This document shows, one piece after another, positions 17,044 to 25,485 of a stretch of DNA of 64,000 nucleotides. Position numbers and translations under genes: made by a program. Source of the stretch: Spartobacteria bacterium (GTDB taxonomy: Bacteria > Verrucomicrobiota > Verrucomicrobiia > Chthoniobacterales > UBA10450); the NCBI GenBank assembly GCA_003169975.1, contig PNAA01000041.1:62657-126656 (forward strand), written 5' to 3'. Positions within the stretch are counted from its first letter, which is position 1. Every line of letters begins with the position of its first letter. The notes under the pieces are model-generated. The model ran no database searches. It was not told where the DNA came from and saw only the letters and a list, made by a program, of their open reading frames with translations.

Positions 17044-19417
17044 ATGCTTAGGATCAAAAGCAGAGTGGTGATTCTTGGGCTCTTATTCTTCGCCCTGACT
17101 CGCGTGGCTTTCGCGCAAACGATCTGGAACACTCAATCCGGTGACTGGTTCCAGACGGCCAACTGGTCCGACGGCGTCCCAGACTCGGCGACCGATACGC
17201 AAGTTAACAATGGCGGAACGCCTCAGGTCGCAGCCGCCGGGGCTAGCACAAACAACCTTTACCTGGGATTCGACGCCGGCGACTCTGGAAACCTGCTCGT
17301 TTCCGGGTCAGGTACTCTCCAAGCCGCCAACCTGCTGGCGGTCGGTTATACCGGGACGGGCACGATGACGGCAATCAACGGCGCGACTGTTTCCGACCTC
17401 GACGGGGGCGTCGGTGGCGTGCCGGAAAGTAACGGCACGGTCTTGATCGACGGTGTCGGCTCGACCTGGACGAACAGCGTCAGCCTCGGGGTTGGTGGAT
17501 TTGGTAACGGAACATTGACGATCTCGAATGGTGGCACGGTCATCAGTGGCATGAGTTCGATTGCTGGCAACATTCCAATCTTCGGAGGAGGCAGCGGGAG
17601 TGTGACCGTGGATGGCTCAGACGACTTTGGACAGCAGCCAAAGGCTCGGAGTCGATGGCGGCTCCCTGACCGTGCAAAATGGCGGAGCCGTGGTGAGCGA
17701 GAGCGCGTATGTGAACGGCGTCGCAGTATTGGACGGCCCGGGTTCGACCTGGACCACCGGGCAGACCTTCGTTGCTTCGAGCGACTACGGGAATCTGACA
17801 ATTCGGAACGGAGCCCTGCTCTCGAGTAACGGCCTCGCCGCGATCGGAGATACCGCCCGATCCTCTGGCTTTGTCGCGGTCGACGGTGCGGGCTCCAAAT
17901 GGGATAACGACTTCGACCAGGTCCAGCTTTATGTCGGATTTGGCTTTCCCGGCACGCTCAGCATCACCGGTGGCGGCGTCGTTTCCACCTTTGGCGCCGG
18001 AGTTGGCGTCGGGGGGGCCGGGCGGTGAACTGGTCGTCGATGGAGCCGGCTCAGCGTTCAATGTCCGCACCAACCTTTATGTCGGTGGAGCCGACTACGG
18101 CTCCGGACCGGTCGCGGGCGGGGTCGGCCTGATCCAGATCAGCAACGACGGCGCCTTAAGTAGCGCTGCGACAACAATCTTCGGGCAAGGGACGATCGTG
18201 GACGACGGCAGCCTAACGAGTGAAGGAGTGACGATCGCGCCAGGAGGATTGCTCAAAGGCAATGGTGTCCTCTCGGGAGACGTCACGAACGCGGGGGAGG
18301 TCGAGGCTGGTGATTCGATCGGCTTACTCCTGCTCGAAGGCGATTACACCCAAGCCTCCACCCGCACATTGACCGTGGAGGTCGACGGCCCTGGCTCCGG
18401 CGATCAGGGGCATTTGAGCGTTACCGGCGGCGCCACCCTCGATGGAACCTTGGAAGTTCGCTTCGGCAACAGTTTTCTTCCCCTCCAGGGTCAGGTCTTC
18501 GACCTTCTCGATGTCTCAGGTGCCGTGACCGGCTCTTTCCCGCAGATCACTTTTCCCGATCTCCGCTCCGGTTTCCAGTTCAGCGCCGGATTTGAGAACG
18601 GCGTCTACCAGATCATGGCCCTAAGCGACGGCGCGCCCGCCGCCGGTTTCCTCAATATTTCCACTCGCGCGCAGGTCGGTCCCGGCGAGGACGCGCTCAT
18701 CGCAGGCTTTATCATCATGGGCACGGTGGCGAAGAAAGTGATCATCCGCGGGCTCGGCCCTTCCCTGACGGTGAACGGCATCCCGTTGCCCGGGAGCCTC
18801 GACGATCCCACCCTCGAACTGCGCGACGGCGCTGGCGACCTGATTTCCGCCAATGACAACTGGATGGACAGCCCGCAGCGGCAGGAGATTATCGACAGCA
18901 CCATCGCGCCGACCGACGACCGCGAGGCGGCGATCGTGGCCACGCTCGCGCCCGGCAACTACACCGCGATCCTGACCGGCGTCGGGAATGGCACCGGCAT
19001 TGGCGTGGTCGAAGCTTATGATCTCGGCCCGGACGTCACCGTGAATCTCGCCAACATCTCGACGCGCGGGATTGTTGGCACGGGCGGTGATGTGATGATT
19101 GGGGGATTTATTTTGGACGACCAAAACGCGATCGTCCTGCTGCGCGCGCTCGGTCCGTCGTTGACGCAAGCGGGTATCAGCAACGCGCTGGCCGATCCGA
19201 CTCTGGAGCTGCACAACGGCAACGGCGATGTGATCGCGTTCAACAATGACTGGCAGGAAACCGACGAGGCAATCATCCGAAATACGGGGATACGCCGACT
19301 TACAGCCAGGAATCGGCGATCCTTGCAACGCTCGGGCCCGGTCAGTTCACCGCGATCGTGCGTGGCCAAGATGAAAGCACCGGCATAGGCTTGCTCGAAG
19401 TTTACAACCTGCATTAA
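17044..19417 (+). pseudogene. Large secreted autotransporter-like/beta-helix protein with three frameshifts
   Basis: ATG 17044 (or 16963) begins a signal peptide (VVILGLLFFALTRVAFAQ), then passenger-type beta-helix repeats built on phrases such as GNLLVSGSGTLQAANLLAVG and GNGTLTISNGGTV. Near 17612-17630 the repeats move to a second frame (RLGVDGGSLTVQNGG); at the G7 run 18011-18017 to a third (GGELVVDGAGSAFNV); at the G4 run 19286-19289 to a fourth (TYSQESAILATLGPGQFTAIV), ending at 19417 in LLEVYNLH. The C-terminus has two copies of a roughly 120-residue module (LNISTRAQVG... IIRGLGPSL; ANISTRGIVG... LLRALGPSL) that I know from Verrucomicrobia secreted proteins. Two of three breaks are in G runs, so slippage or sequencing error must be considered. 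Confidence 0.75.
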
Positions 19418-19577
19418 AGGCGGCCGCGGAAATCAACGCCCGATCCCCTGGCTGCAAATTCCCGCCGCTGGCAGAGATGAGGCGCGAGGAAGAATGATTG
19501 CTTCCACCGCGCAAATCTGTTTACGATGCGGCCGAACATTTTTTGCAGCGAAGTTTATCAACACCAGGAGTTAGACC

Positions 19578-20147
19578 ATGGAAGGACAAGATAACGAAAT
19601 GACACACGGGCAGGAGAACGGCGCGATCGACGAAAGCGGCAATGTCGATCGCATCCGCCACATTCTTTTCGGCTCGCAAATGCGCGATTACGACGGCCGA
19701 TTTCAGAAGCTCGAGGAACGTCTGACGCGCGAAGCGGAGGAGTTGCGCGGCGACTTGCAACGCCAACTCCAGGCGCTCGAGGCCTTCATGAAAGGTGAGG
19801 TGGAATCGATGACCAACCGCGTCAAGACCGAGCAGTCGGAACGTGGGCAGGCCTTCGAGCGCCTCGCGCGTGAGATGGCTGAAACGGCGCGCGGTCTGGA
19901 GTTGAAAATCGGCAATCTCGATAGCCAGGCCGCCAGGGATATTCGCGAGTTGCGCGAGCAGTTGCTCGAGCAATCGAAAGCGCTGAGCGCGGATTTGAAG
20001 GCGAAGCACGATCATTTGAAGGGGCAGCTCGATCACGAAGCAGGCCAGATCCGCGACGCCATGACCGGCCGCGAAGCGCTGGCCGAGATGCTGACCGAGG
20101 TCGCGCTCCGTCTGAAAAAAGAATTCCGCGTTCCAGGCACATCATAG
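19578..20147 (+). CDS. Coiled-coil protein, first gene of the five-gene GTPase operon
   Basis: 189 aa, soluble, no signal peptide or membrane segment. After an acidic N-terminus, the conserved-looking DRIRHILFGSQMRDYDGRF (about residues 24-42) leads into an almost continuous coiled coil (KLEERLTREAEELRGDLQ to about residue 170). It starts at ATG 19578 with a good purine-rich ribosome site (CAGGAG) upstream, and ends 3 bp before the next gene. I recall similar 'ILFGSQMRDYD' coiled-coil genes beside OmpA-type and GTPase genes in other phyla, but no function. It is probably a scaffold or adaptor linking the membrane protein to the GTPase; this is inference from position. Confidence 0.8.
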   Translation: MEGQDNEMTHGQENGAIDESGNVDRIRHILFGSQMRDYDGRFQKLEERLTREAEELRGDLQRQLQALEAFMKGEVESMTNRVKTEQSERGQAFERLAREMAETARGLELKIGNLDSQAARDIRELREQLLEQSKALSADLKAKHDHLKGQLDHEAGQIRDAMTGREALAEMLTEVALRLKKEFRVPGTS

Positions 20148-20150
20148 GAA

Positions 20151-22265
20151 ATGCACCCACGGATGCGTAGCGCGCAGCCGCGAAAGCCGGTGGATGACCT
20201 GGCTGAGCTGCGCCGGCTGATCAACCAGCCGGAGCGGGATAAGCTGCGCGACCTGCGCGATCGGCTCGATGACAAAGAGCAGCGTGCTCACGAGGTCGCG
20301 GCCATCCTGCCGGAAGCCGTCACCCTGAGCGGCGATCGCAGCGAAGAGCTGACGCGTGCCCTGCGGCCCGCGGTTGAGGGCTCGGTCCGCGAGTCGATCG
20401 AGAAGCGCCCCGAGGTTTTTATTGATGCGCTTCATCCGATCATCGGCTCGGTCGTTAGGCGATCGATCGCGGAAAGCCTGCGCACGCTCCTCCAATCGCT
20501 CAACCAATCACTCGAACAAAGCTTTTCCTGGCAGGGATTGAAGTGGCGCTTTGAGGCCTTGCGCACCGGCCGGAGTTTCGCGGAAGTCGTCATGCTGCGC
20601 AGCCTCGTTTATCGGGTGGAACAGATTTTTCTTATTCATCGCGAGACGAGCCTCTCGCTCCTGCACCTGAGCGCTGATCCGGCCGCCGCGCAGGACTCCG
20701 ACATGGTCGCGGGCATGTTGAGCGCGATCCAGGATTTCTCGCGCGACTCGTTCAAGACGGGGAAGGACGAGGCGTTGGAGGAGTTTCGCATCGGTGAGTT
20801 GCAGGTTTGGATTGCTCCGGGGACACACGCTTATCTCGCCGCCGCGATCCGCGGCAATCCGCCGCGCGAACTGCGGGCCGCTCTCGAGGATGCGATCGAG
20901 CGGGTGCATGTCTTGCGCGGTTCGGCATTGGCGAAGTTTAATGGCGATGCGGCGCAGTTCGAATCGCTCCGGCCGGAGCTGGAGCCGTGTCTGCGCGGGC
21001 AGTATCAGGCGAAGAAAACCTCCGCCGGCACGAACCGCGCTTGGCTTGCCCTCGCGCTCGGCGCGGGCCTGGTCGTGGCGGCCCTGATCGTCGGAATCCA
21101 AAGCGAAATGCGCTGGCAGGATTTCGTTAGGCAATTGAACGCTGCGCCGGGGATCGCGGTGACACAGGCGGAAAAAGGTTGGATCTCAAAATCGCGCGTC
21201 GCATTTCTGCGCGATCCCGAGGTGGCCGACCCGGCCGCGCTGGCGCGGGCCGCCGGGATCAATCCCAGCCGCATCCGCTTTGAGTGGAAGGATTATCTGG
21301 CGCTCGATGATGCGAGCGTCTTGCGGCGTTTCGAAAAACGGTTCGGAAAACCGGCCGGCACAAAACTTGACCTAACGAATGGCGCACTGGAGATCCGCGG
21401 AGCCGTGCCCTACGAATGGCTGGCGCGCGTGCAGCAGGACGGTATCCAATCGCCCGGCATCACCTCCATCACAGACAAGGATGTGAAAGTGACCTACGAT
21501 CCGGATTTGGCACTCGGGAGATTTCGGCGCGCGTTTTCGCCCCCGGCGGGTGTGATCGCGAAGATGGAGAACGGGACGCTTCTGGTGGCCGGCACGGCTC
21601 CGTATGAATGGCTCGCGCCGGTGCGCGAGAACGCGGCGAAACTGCCCGGGATTAGCCGGATCTCCGAAGAACATTTGCAGGTCGCTTACGACCCCAAACT
21701 CGTGCTCCAGCGTTTTAGCGATCGCTTTAGCCTGCCGGACACGGTCAACGCCACGATGAAGGACGGCATCCTCGTCCTTTCCGGCGAAGCTGCGCATGCC
21801 TGGTTGATGCGAGTGCGACCAGGTGCGCCGACGGTCCCGGGCATCAAGACGATCGACGAACGCAACTTGACCGATCTCGACCTGCGTGCGTTCCAGCAAT
21901 CGAAGTCGGTCATCGAGAGCGCGTTTGTTTATTTTCTCGTGAACAAAGATAACTTCGCCACGGAAGGATTTGCCGCGCTCTCGCGTTTGCCGGATGAAAT
22001 CCGCCGCTGCCTCACGGCGGCGACCCGCCTCGGCCTGGAGATTCAAATCGAGGTGCGCGGTTCCGCGGATGCCGTCGGCAGCGGGAAGAGGAATGCCGAA
22101 CTGAGCCAGCGTCGGGCGGAAGCGGTACGCGATTTTCTGGTCAACTGCGGTTTCGAGCCGTCCCTCTTCAAGACGATGGGCTTGGGCGCGCCTCCCGCAG
22201 CGGACCAACCAGCGCCGGAGCAAGCGGATCGCCGCACGGCGTTCAAAGTCGTCCCGAAGTCATGA
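20151..22265 (+). CDS. Membrane protein with cytoplasmic helical region, three periplasmic repeats and OmpA-like domain, 704 aa
   Basis: Residues 1-290 are soluble and helical, with repeated ILPEAV / ALRPAVEGSVRESI amphipathic elements and GLKWRFEALRTGRSFAEVVM. One membrane helix (AWLALALGAGLVVAALIVGI, about 296-316) follows. Beyond it are three repeats of about 64 residues beginning near 390, 453 and 518 (LRRFEKRFGKPAG, LGRFRRAFSPPAG, LQRFSDRFSLPDT, each with an x-YEWL- or AHAWL core), BON-like in layout. An OmpA/MotB-type domain ends the protein (IEVRGSADAVGS, NAELSQRRAEAVRDFL). A likely topology is cytoplasmic N-terminus with periplasmic peptidoglycan-binding C-terminus. Its stop overlaps the GTPase start (ATGA). 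Confidence 0.85.
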   Translation: MHPRMRSAQPRKPVDDLAELRRLINQPERDKLRDLRDRLDDKEQRAHEVAAILPEAVTLSGDRSEELTRALRPAVEGSVRESIEKRPEVFIDALHPIIGSVVRRSIAESLRTLLQSLNQSLEQSFSWQGLKWRFEALRTGRSFAEVVMLRSLVYRVEQIFLIHRETSLSLLHLSADPAAAQDSDMVAGMLSAIQDFSRDSFKTGKDEALEEFRIGELQVWIAPGTHAYLAAAIRGNPPRELRAALEDAIERVHVLRGSALAKFNGDAAQFESLRPELEPCLRGQYQAKKTSAGTNRAWLALALGAGLVVAALIVGIQSEMRWQDFVRQLNAAPGIAVTQAEKGWISKSRVAFLRDPEVADPAALARAAGINPSRIRFEWKDYLALDDASVLRRFEKRFGKPAGTKLDLTNGALEIRGAVPYEWLARVQQDGIQSPGITSITDKDVKVTYDPDLALGRFRRAFSPPAGVIAKMENGTLLVAGTAPYEWLAPVRENAAKLPGISRISEEHLQVAYDPKLVLQRFSDRFSLPDTVNATMKDGILVLSGEAAHAWLMRVRPGAPTVPGIKTIDERNLTDLDLRAFQQSKSVIESAFVYFLVNKDNFATEGFAALSRLPDEIRRCLTAATRLGLEIQIEVRGSADAVGSGKRNAELSQRRAEAVRDFLVNCGFEPSLFKTMGLGAPPAADQPAPEQADRRTAFKVVPKS

Positions 22266-22762
22266 TTCAGAATAAAGTCTGCCTGCTGGGGACTTCCGGG
22301 GTCGGCAAGACGAGCCTCGTGGCACAGTTCGTCCACAGCATGTTTTCGGATAAATACCTCACCACCGTGGGTGTGAAGATCGACAAGAAAATCGTGCAGG
22401 TGGACGGCACCGAGGTCATGTTCGTGATCTGGGACCTGGCGGGCGACGACGATTTCCAGCGGCTGCAAACCTCGTATCTGCGCGGCACGAGCGGCTACCT
22501 GCTGGTGGCGGACGGGACGCGACGGGTCACGCTCGATCAGGCGCTCGAATTGCAGAAGCGAGTGGCCGAGACCCTCGGTGCGACGCCTTTCGTGCTCGCG
22601 CTGAACAAGGCGGATCTGGCTCCGCAATGGGAAGTGGATGAGGCGCAGATCAGCGCGCTCGCCGCGCAGGATTTCACGGTCATCAAAACGAGCGCGAAGG
22701 AAGGCGCCGGCGTGGAGGAAGCCTTCGCGCACCTCGCCCGCCGGATGACGGCGTCCGCCTAA
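22262..22762 (+). CDS. Ras/Rab-like small GTPase, 166 aa
   Basis: A complete small GTPase domain: G1 GTSGVGKT (residues 10-17), switch I Thr in LTTVG (34-36), G3 WDLAGDDD (57-64), G4 NKAD (115-118) and G5 TSAK (143-146). The glutamine that follows DxAG in Ras (Gln61) is Asp62 here, so intrinsic hydrolysis may be slow or use another residue, as in the prokaryotic MglA/Rup groups. There is no C-terminal cysteine for lipidation. The ATG overlaps the upstream stop (ATGA), and the stop TAA at 22760 is part of a GCCTAACGA motif. Position between a membrane protein and kinase-like and receiver proteins suggests a molecular switch. Confidence 0.93.
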   Translation: MIQNKVCLLGTSGVGKTSLVAQFVHSMFSDKYLTTVGVKIDKKIVQVDGTEVMFVIWDLAGDDDFQRLQTSYLRGTSGYLLVADGTRRVTLDQALELQKRVAETLGATPFVLALNKADLAPQWEVDEAQISALAAQDFTVIKTSAKEGAGVEEAFAHLARRMTASA

Positions 22763-22767
22763 CGATC

Positions 22768-23883
22768 ATGCCCGACACCGCATCGCCCGCTCAATCTGTC
22801 CTCGAAGCGCTCGGCTTCGTGCTTTTCGCGCGCGAGAGCCCGGGCACTCTGCGTTTGTTAGGCAAAGCGCCCGCCTGGCTCGGCGCTCTCTGGCCCTCGC
22901 TCCGGGAAAGCGGCGGGACTCTGCCGCTCGCGGACGCCTCGCCCTTCCTGGAAAATTTCCTGGTCGACGCCGAGGAATGCTGGAGCAAAGGTGGCGGCGA
23001 GCGAGCGAAGTCGGGACCGTGGATTGAAAACGGGAGCGGCGCGGAGGTCGAGCTGGAGGCGACCGCGCTGGCCGCGAACGGCCAATCGCTCCTTCTCCTC
23101 GAACGGCTCGGCGAAGCGTTTGCGGCGAAAAAATCGGTCCTGCAACTGGCACGCGAAACGGTCATCGCGCACCAGCGATTAAATTCCGAGATTCAGAAAA
23201 AGGAAATCCTGCTGCACTGCGTGGCGGACGAGATGAGCGCCGCACTGGCCAACGCGATCACTTCGCTACGGCTGATCGAGCTGGAGGACAACGGGCCGCG
23301 CACGAAGTCGCTTCTCGGTCTCGCCACCCGCGCGACGCAGGAACAGCAAACATTGATCCACCGAATTCTCGGCGTGTTCGAGGAAGAATTGCGTGGCGTT
23401 CAGGGCCGCCCTGACCCAACGAGCGCGGGCGCGGATTGGAACACGGTCTTGCAGCGCGCGCTGGACTCGGCGCAGCCGCTCTTTGCCGAGAAAGACGTCC
23501 GTCTCGATGTCTCGGAAGCGGGGGCCGGCGCGGCGCAAATTCCGGCCGATGCCGCTCAGCTCGAGCGAGTCGTCGCAAATCTTCTCGAGAACGCGCTCGA
23601 ACGCACTCCGGCCGGCGGCACGATCGCCGTGCGGACGGAAGACGAGCCGGAGGCGCTGGTCCTGGGTGTGGAGGACAAGGGAGCCGCTATCGCACCCGAG
23701 ATTTGCGAAAATTTGTTCGTCAAATGGGATCCGTCGAAGGTCACCTCACCGGCGTCCGCGCTACGCCTGCATTTTTGCCGCATCGTGGTGGAGAACTGCG
23801 ACGGCGAAATCGGCTGCACTCCCCTCCCCGGAGGCGGCCAGCGCTTCTGGATTCGCCTCACGAAAAACCGCGCCGCCGCATGA
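22768..23883 (+). CDS. Histidine-kinase-like protein with degenerate H-box and G2 box, 371 aa
   Basis: The N-terminal 130 residues form a PAS-like sensor region without membrane segments. A dimerisation helix follows (KKEILLHCVADEMSAALANA, about residues 143-162). At the place where kinases have His-Asp/Glu it reads Ala-Asp, though a His lies three residues earlier. The HATPase_c domain has an N-box (ANLLENALERTP) and a G1 box (VEDKGAAI), but the glycine-rich G2 box is replaced by SPASALRLHFC. It may therefore bind ATP yet not phosphorylate conventionally, or use the shifted His. It ends overlapping the receiver-MBL gene (ATGA), the classical arrangement for a kinase and its cognate response regulator. 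Confidence 0.8.
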   Translation: MPDTASPAQSVLEALGFVLFARESPGTLRLLGKAPAWLGALWPSLRESGGTLPLADASPFLENFLVDAEECWSKGGGERAKSGPWIENGSGAEVELEATALAANGQSLLLLERLGEAFAAKKSVLQLARETVIAHQRLNSEIQKKEILLHCVADEMSAALANAITSLRLIELEDNGPRTKSLLGLATRATQEQQTLIHRILGVFEEELRGVQGRPDPTSAGADWNTVLQRALDSAQPLFAEKDVRLDVSEAGAGAAQIPADAAQLERVVANLLENALERTPAGGTIAVRTEDEPEALVLGVEDKGAAIAPEICENLFVKWDPSKVTSPASALRLHFCRIVVENCDGEIGCTPLPGGGQRFWIRLTKNRAAA

Positions 23884-25202
23884 AGACGCTGGTCCTGATC
23901 GACAACGACGCCCTCTCCCGCGCCTTGCTCTCCCAATGCCTCGCTGGCCAGGGTTGGAAAGTGCTCGAGGCGGAGAATGGCGCGGCCGGGCTGGACCTCG
24001 TCGTGAAGCATCAACCCACCGCGGTGGTCTGCGACCTGCGGACGCCGAAAGGCAACGGCTTCAAGATCTGCCGGCTGATTCGAGAAGATGCGCAGTTGAA
24101 CTCGACGCGCGTCGTTCTGATGGGTGTCAGCCGTTTCGCGAACGACCGCGACACGGCGTTTGCCACCGGGGCGGACGGTTATCTGGTGAAACCCATCGCC
24201 CCTGGAGAACTGCTGGCATCGCTCGAACAATGCCGGGATGACGTGCGCTCGGCGGAGAACTCAAAAACGGCTTTTGCCGGGCCGACGCGGGTGCGCTTCT
24301 GGGGCGTCCGCGGCTCGATTCCGACTCCCGGACTCCAAACCGCGCAGTTCGGCGGCAACACTTCGTGCATCGAAGTGCGGGTCGGCGATCAAGTCATCGT
24401 GCTCGATGCCGGCTCCGGCATCCGCGCACTCGGCCAGGAGCTGATGCGAGAATTCCACAACAAGCCGCTCGATATCACGATGCTGGTCACGCACACGCAC
24501 TGGGACCACATCCAGGGATTTCCGTTTTTCATTCCGGCCTACAATCCGAAAGTCAATGTCCGCATTGTAGGCTACGAAGGCGCGGTGCACGGATTGCGCG
24601 GCGCGCTTTTCGAGCAAATGCAGAGCGCGTTTTTTCCCGTCGGGCTCAATCAAATGGCGAGCCACGTCACCTTTGAAGAACTGAGCGAGATGGAGTTCGA
24701 GCTCGACGCGGTGAAAGTGCGCGCAATCTTCGCCAACCATCCTGGCATCTGCCTCGGCTACCGGCTGAGCACGCCAAGCGGCGACATCGTTTACATGCCC
24801 GACCACGAGGCCTACGAACGGCACGAAATCGAGCGGCAAAAAATCGCCGGCGAAACCTCGCCAGCGAGCCTCGATTACGCGCGCGCGCAGGATGAAAAGG
24901 TGATCGAATTCATCCGCGCGGCCGACGTCGTGATCGGCGATACGCAATACGACACGACCGAATATCCGAGCCGCCTCGGCTGGGGTCACACTTGTGCCGA
25001 TGATGCCGTCGATCTCGCCATGCGCGCTGGGGTGAAACACTTATTTTTGTTCCATCACGATCCCGATCATCACGATGACAAAATGACCGCGATGATCGCG
25101 CGCGCGGAAGAGAAGGTCGCGGCGGCGGGTTCACCGATGATGGTCAGCGCGGCGCGCGAAGGCGCGGAGTTCGTCCTCGAATGGGCGCTGCCTCGGGCCT
25201 AA
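23880..25202 (+). CDS. Receiver domain fused to a metallo-beta-lactamase-fold enzyme, 440 aa
   Basis: Residues 1-120 are a receiver domain with acidic pocket LIDND, phospho-acceptor Asp52 (VVCDLRTP) and the conserved Lys in YLVKPI. After a short linker comes an MBL domain of the RNase Z/phosphodiesterase-like group: VRFWGVRGSIPTPG, GGNTSC, DAGSGIRALG, the metal motif HTHWDH (about 204-209), a MPDHE Asp/His motif, GDTQY and HTCADDAV near the C-terminus. All metal ligands appear present. Phosphorylation would thus gate an enzyme rather than a DNA-binding output; cyclic nucleotides or RNA are candidate substrates (inference). Its stop TAA is part of GCCTAACGA at 25197. Last gene of the operon. 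Confidence 0.9.
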   Translation: MKTLVLIDNDALSRALLSQCLAGQGWKVLEAENGAAGLDLVVKHQPTAVVCDLRTPKGNGFKICRLIREDAQLNSTRVVLMGVSRFANDRDTAFATGADGYLVKPIAPGELLASLEQCRDDVRSAENSKTAFAGPTRVRFWGVRGSIPTPGLQTAQFGGNTSCIEVRVGDQVIVLDAGSGIRALGQELMREFHNKPLDITMLVTHTHWDHIQGFPFFIPAYNPKVNVRIVGYEGAVHGLRGALFEQMQSAFFPVGLNQMASHVTFEELSEMEFELDAVKVRAIFANHPGICLGYRLSTPSGDIVYMPDHEAYERHEIERQKIAGETSPASLDYARAQDEKVIEFIRAADVVIGDTQYDTTEYPSRLGWGHTCADDAVDLAMRAGVKHLFLFHHDPDHHDDKMTAMIARAEEKVAAAGSPMMVSAAREGAEFVLEWALPRA

Positions 25203-25227
25203 CGAATACTAGCGCAGCCGCGGCAGA

Positions 25228-25295
25228 GCCTGGACATGCGGAAGCATGTCCTTCCGGAGGGACGCGCTTCCGCGCGTCCAGTCTCCCGCCCGCGG
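25228..25295. repeat. Two adjacent intergenic palindromes
   Basis: Palindrome-like hairpins GGACATGCGGAAGCATGTCC (25232-25251) and GGACGCGCTTCCGCGCGTCC (25260-25279) follow the receiver-MBL operon. They could act as its terminator, or as a REP-type dispersed element. Confidence 0.65.
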
Positions 25296-25353
25296 ACGGC
25301 GATCTCGCTTCAAGTGATACACTGCACTAGGACCTATCCACCCATCCCAAGAC

Positions 25354-25458
25354 TGTCATTCTGGTCCCGCAGTCGCGGGAGAAGAATCTCTGACTATTGG
25401 GGAAGCAGGTTAGCCGGGGAAATGACGAGAGATGTTTCGCTTCGCTCAGCATGACATC
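25354..25458. repeat. Intergenic inverted repeat of the GTCATTCTG...CAGCATGACA type
   Basis: TGTCATTCTG (25354) with GAAGAATCTCTG is mirrored by AGAGATGTTTCGCTTCGCTCAGCATGACA. The layout and sequence resemble dispersed repeats I know from Acidobacteria and Verrucomicrobia intergenic regions. The arms are imperfect, as in an old copy. Confidence 0.6.
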
Positions 25459-25485
25459 TCTGCAAAAGGGGTTCCGGAATGGGTT

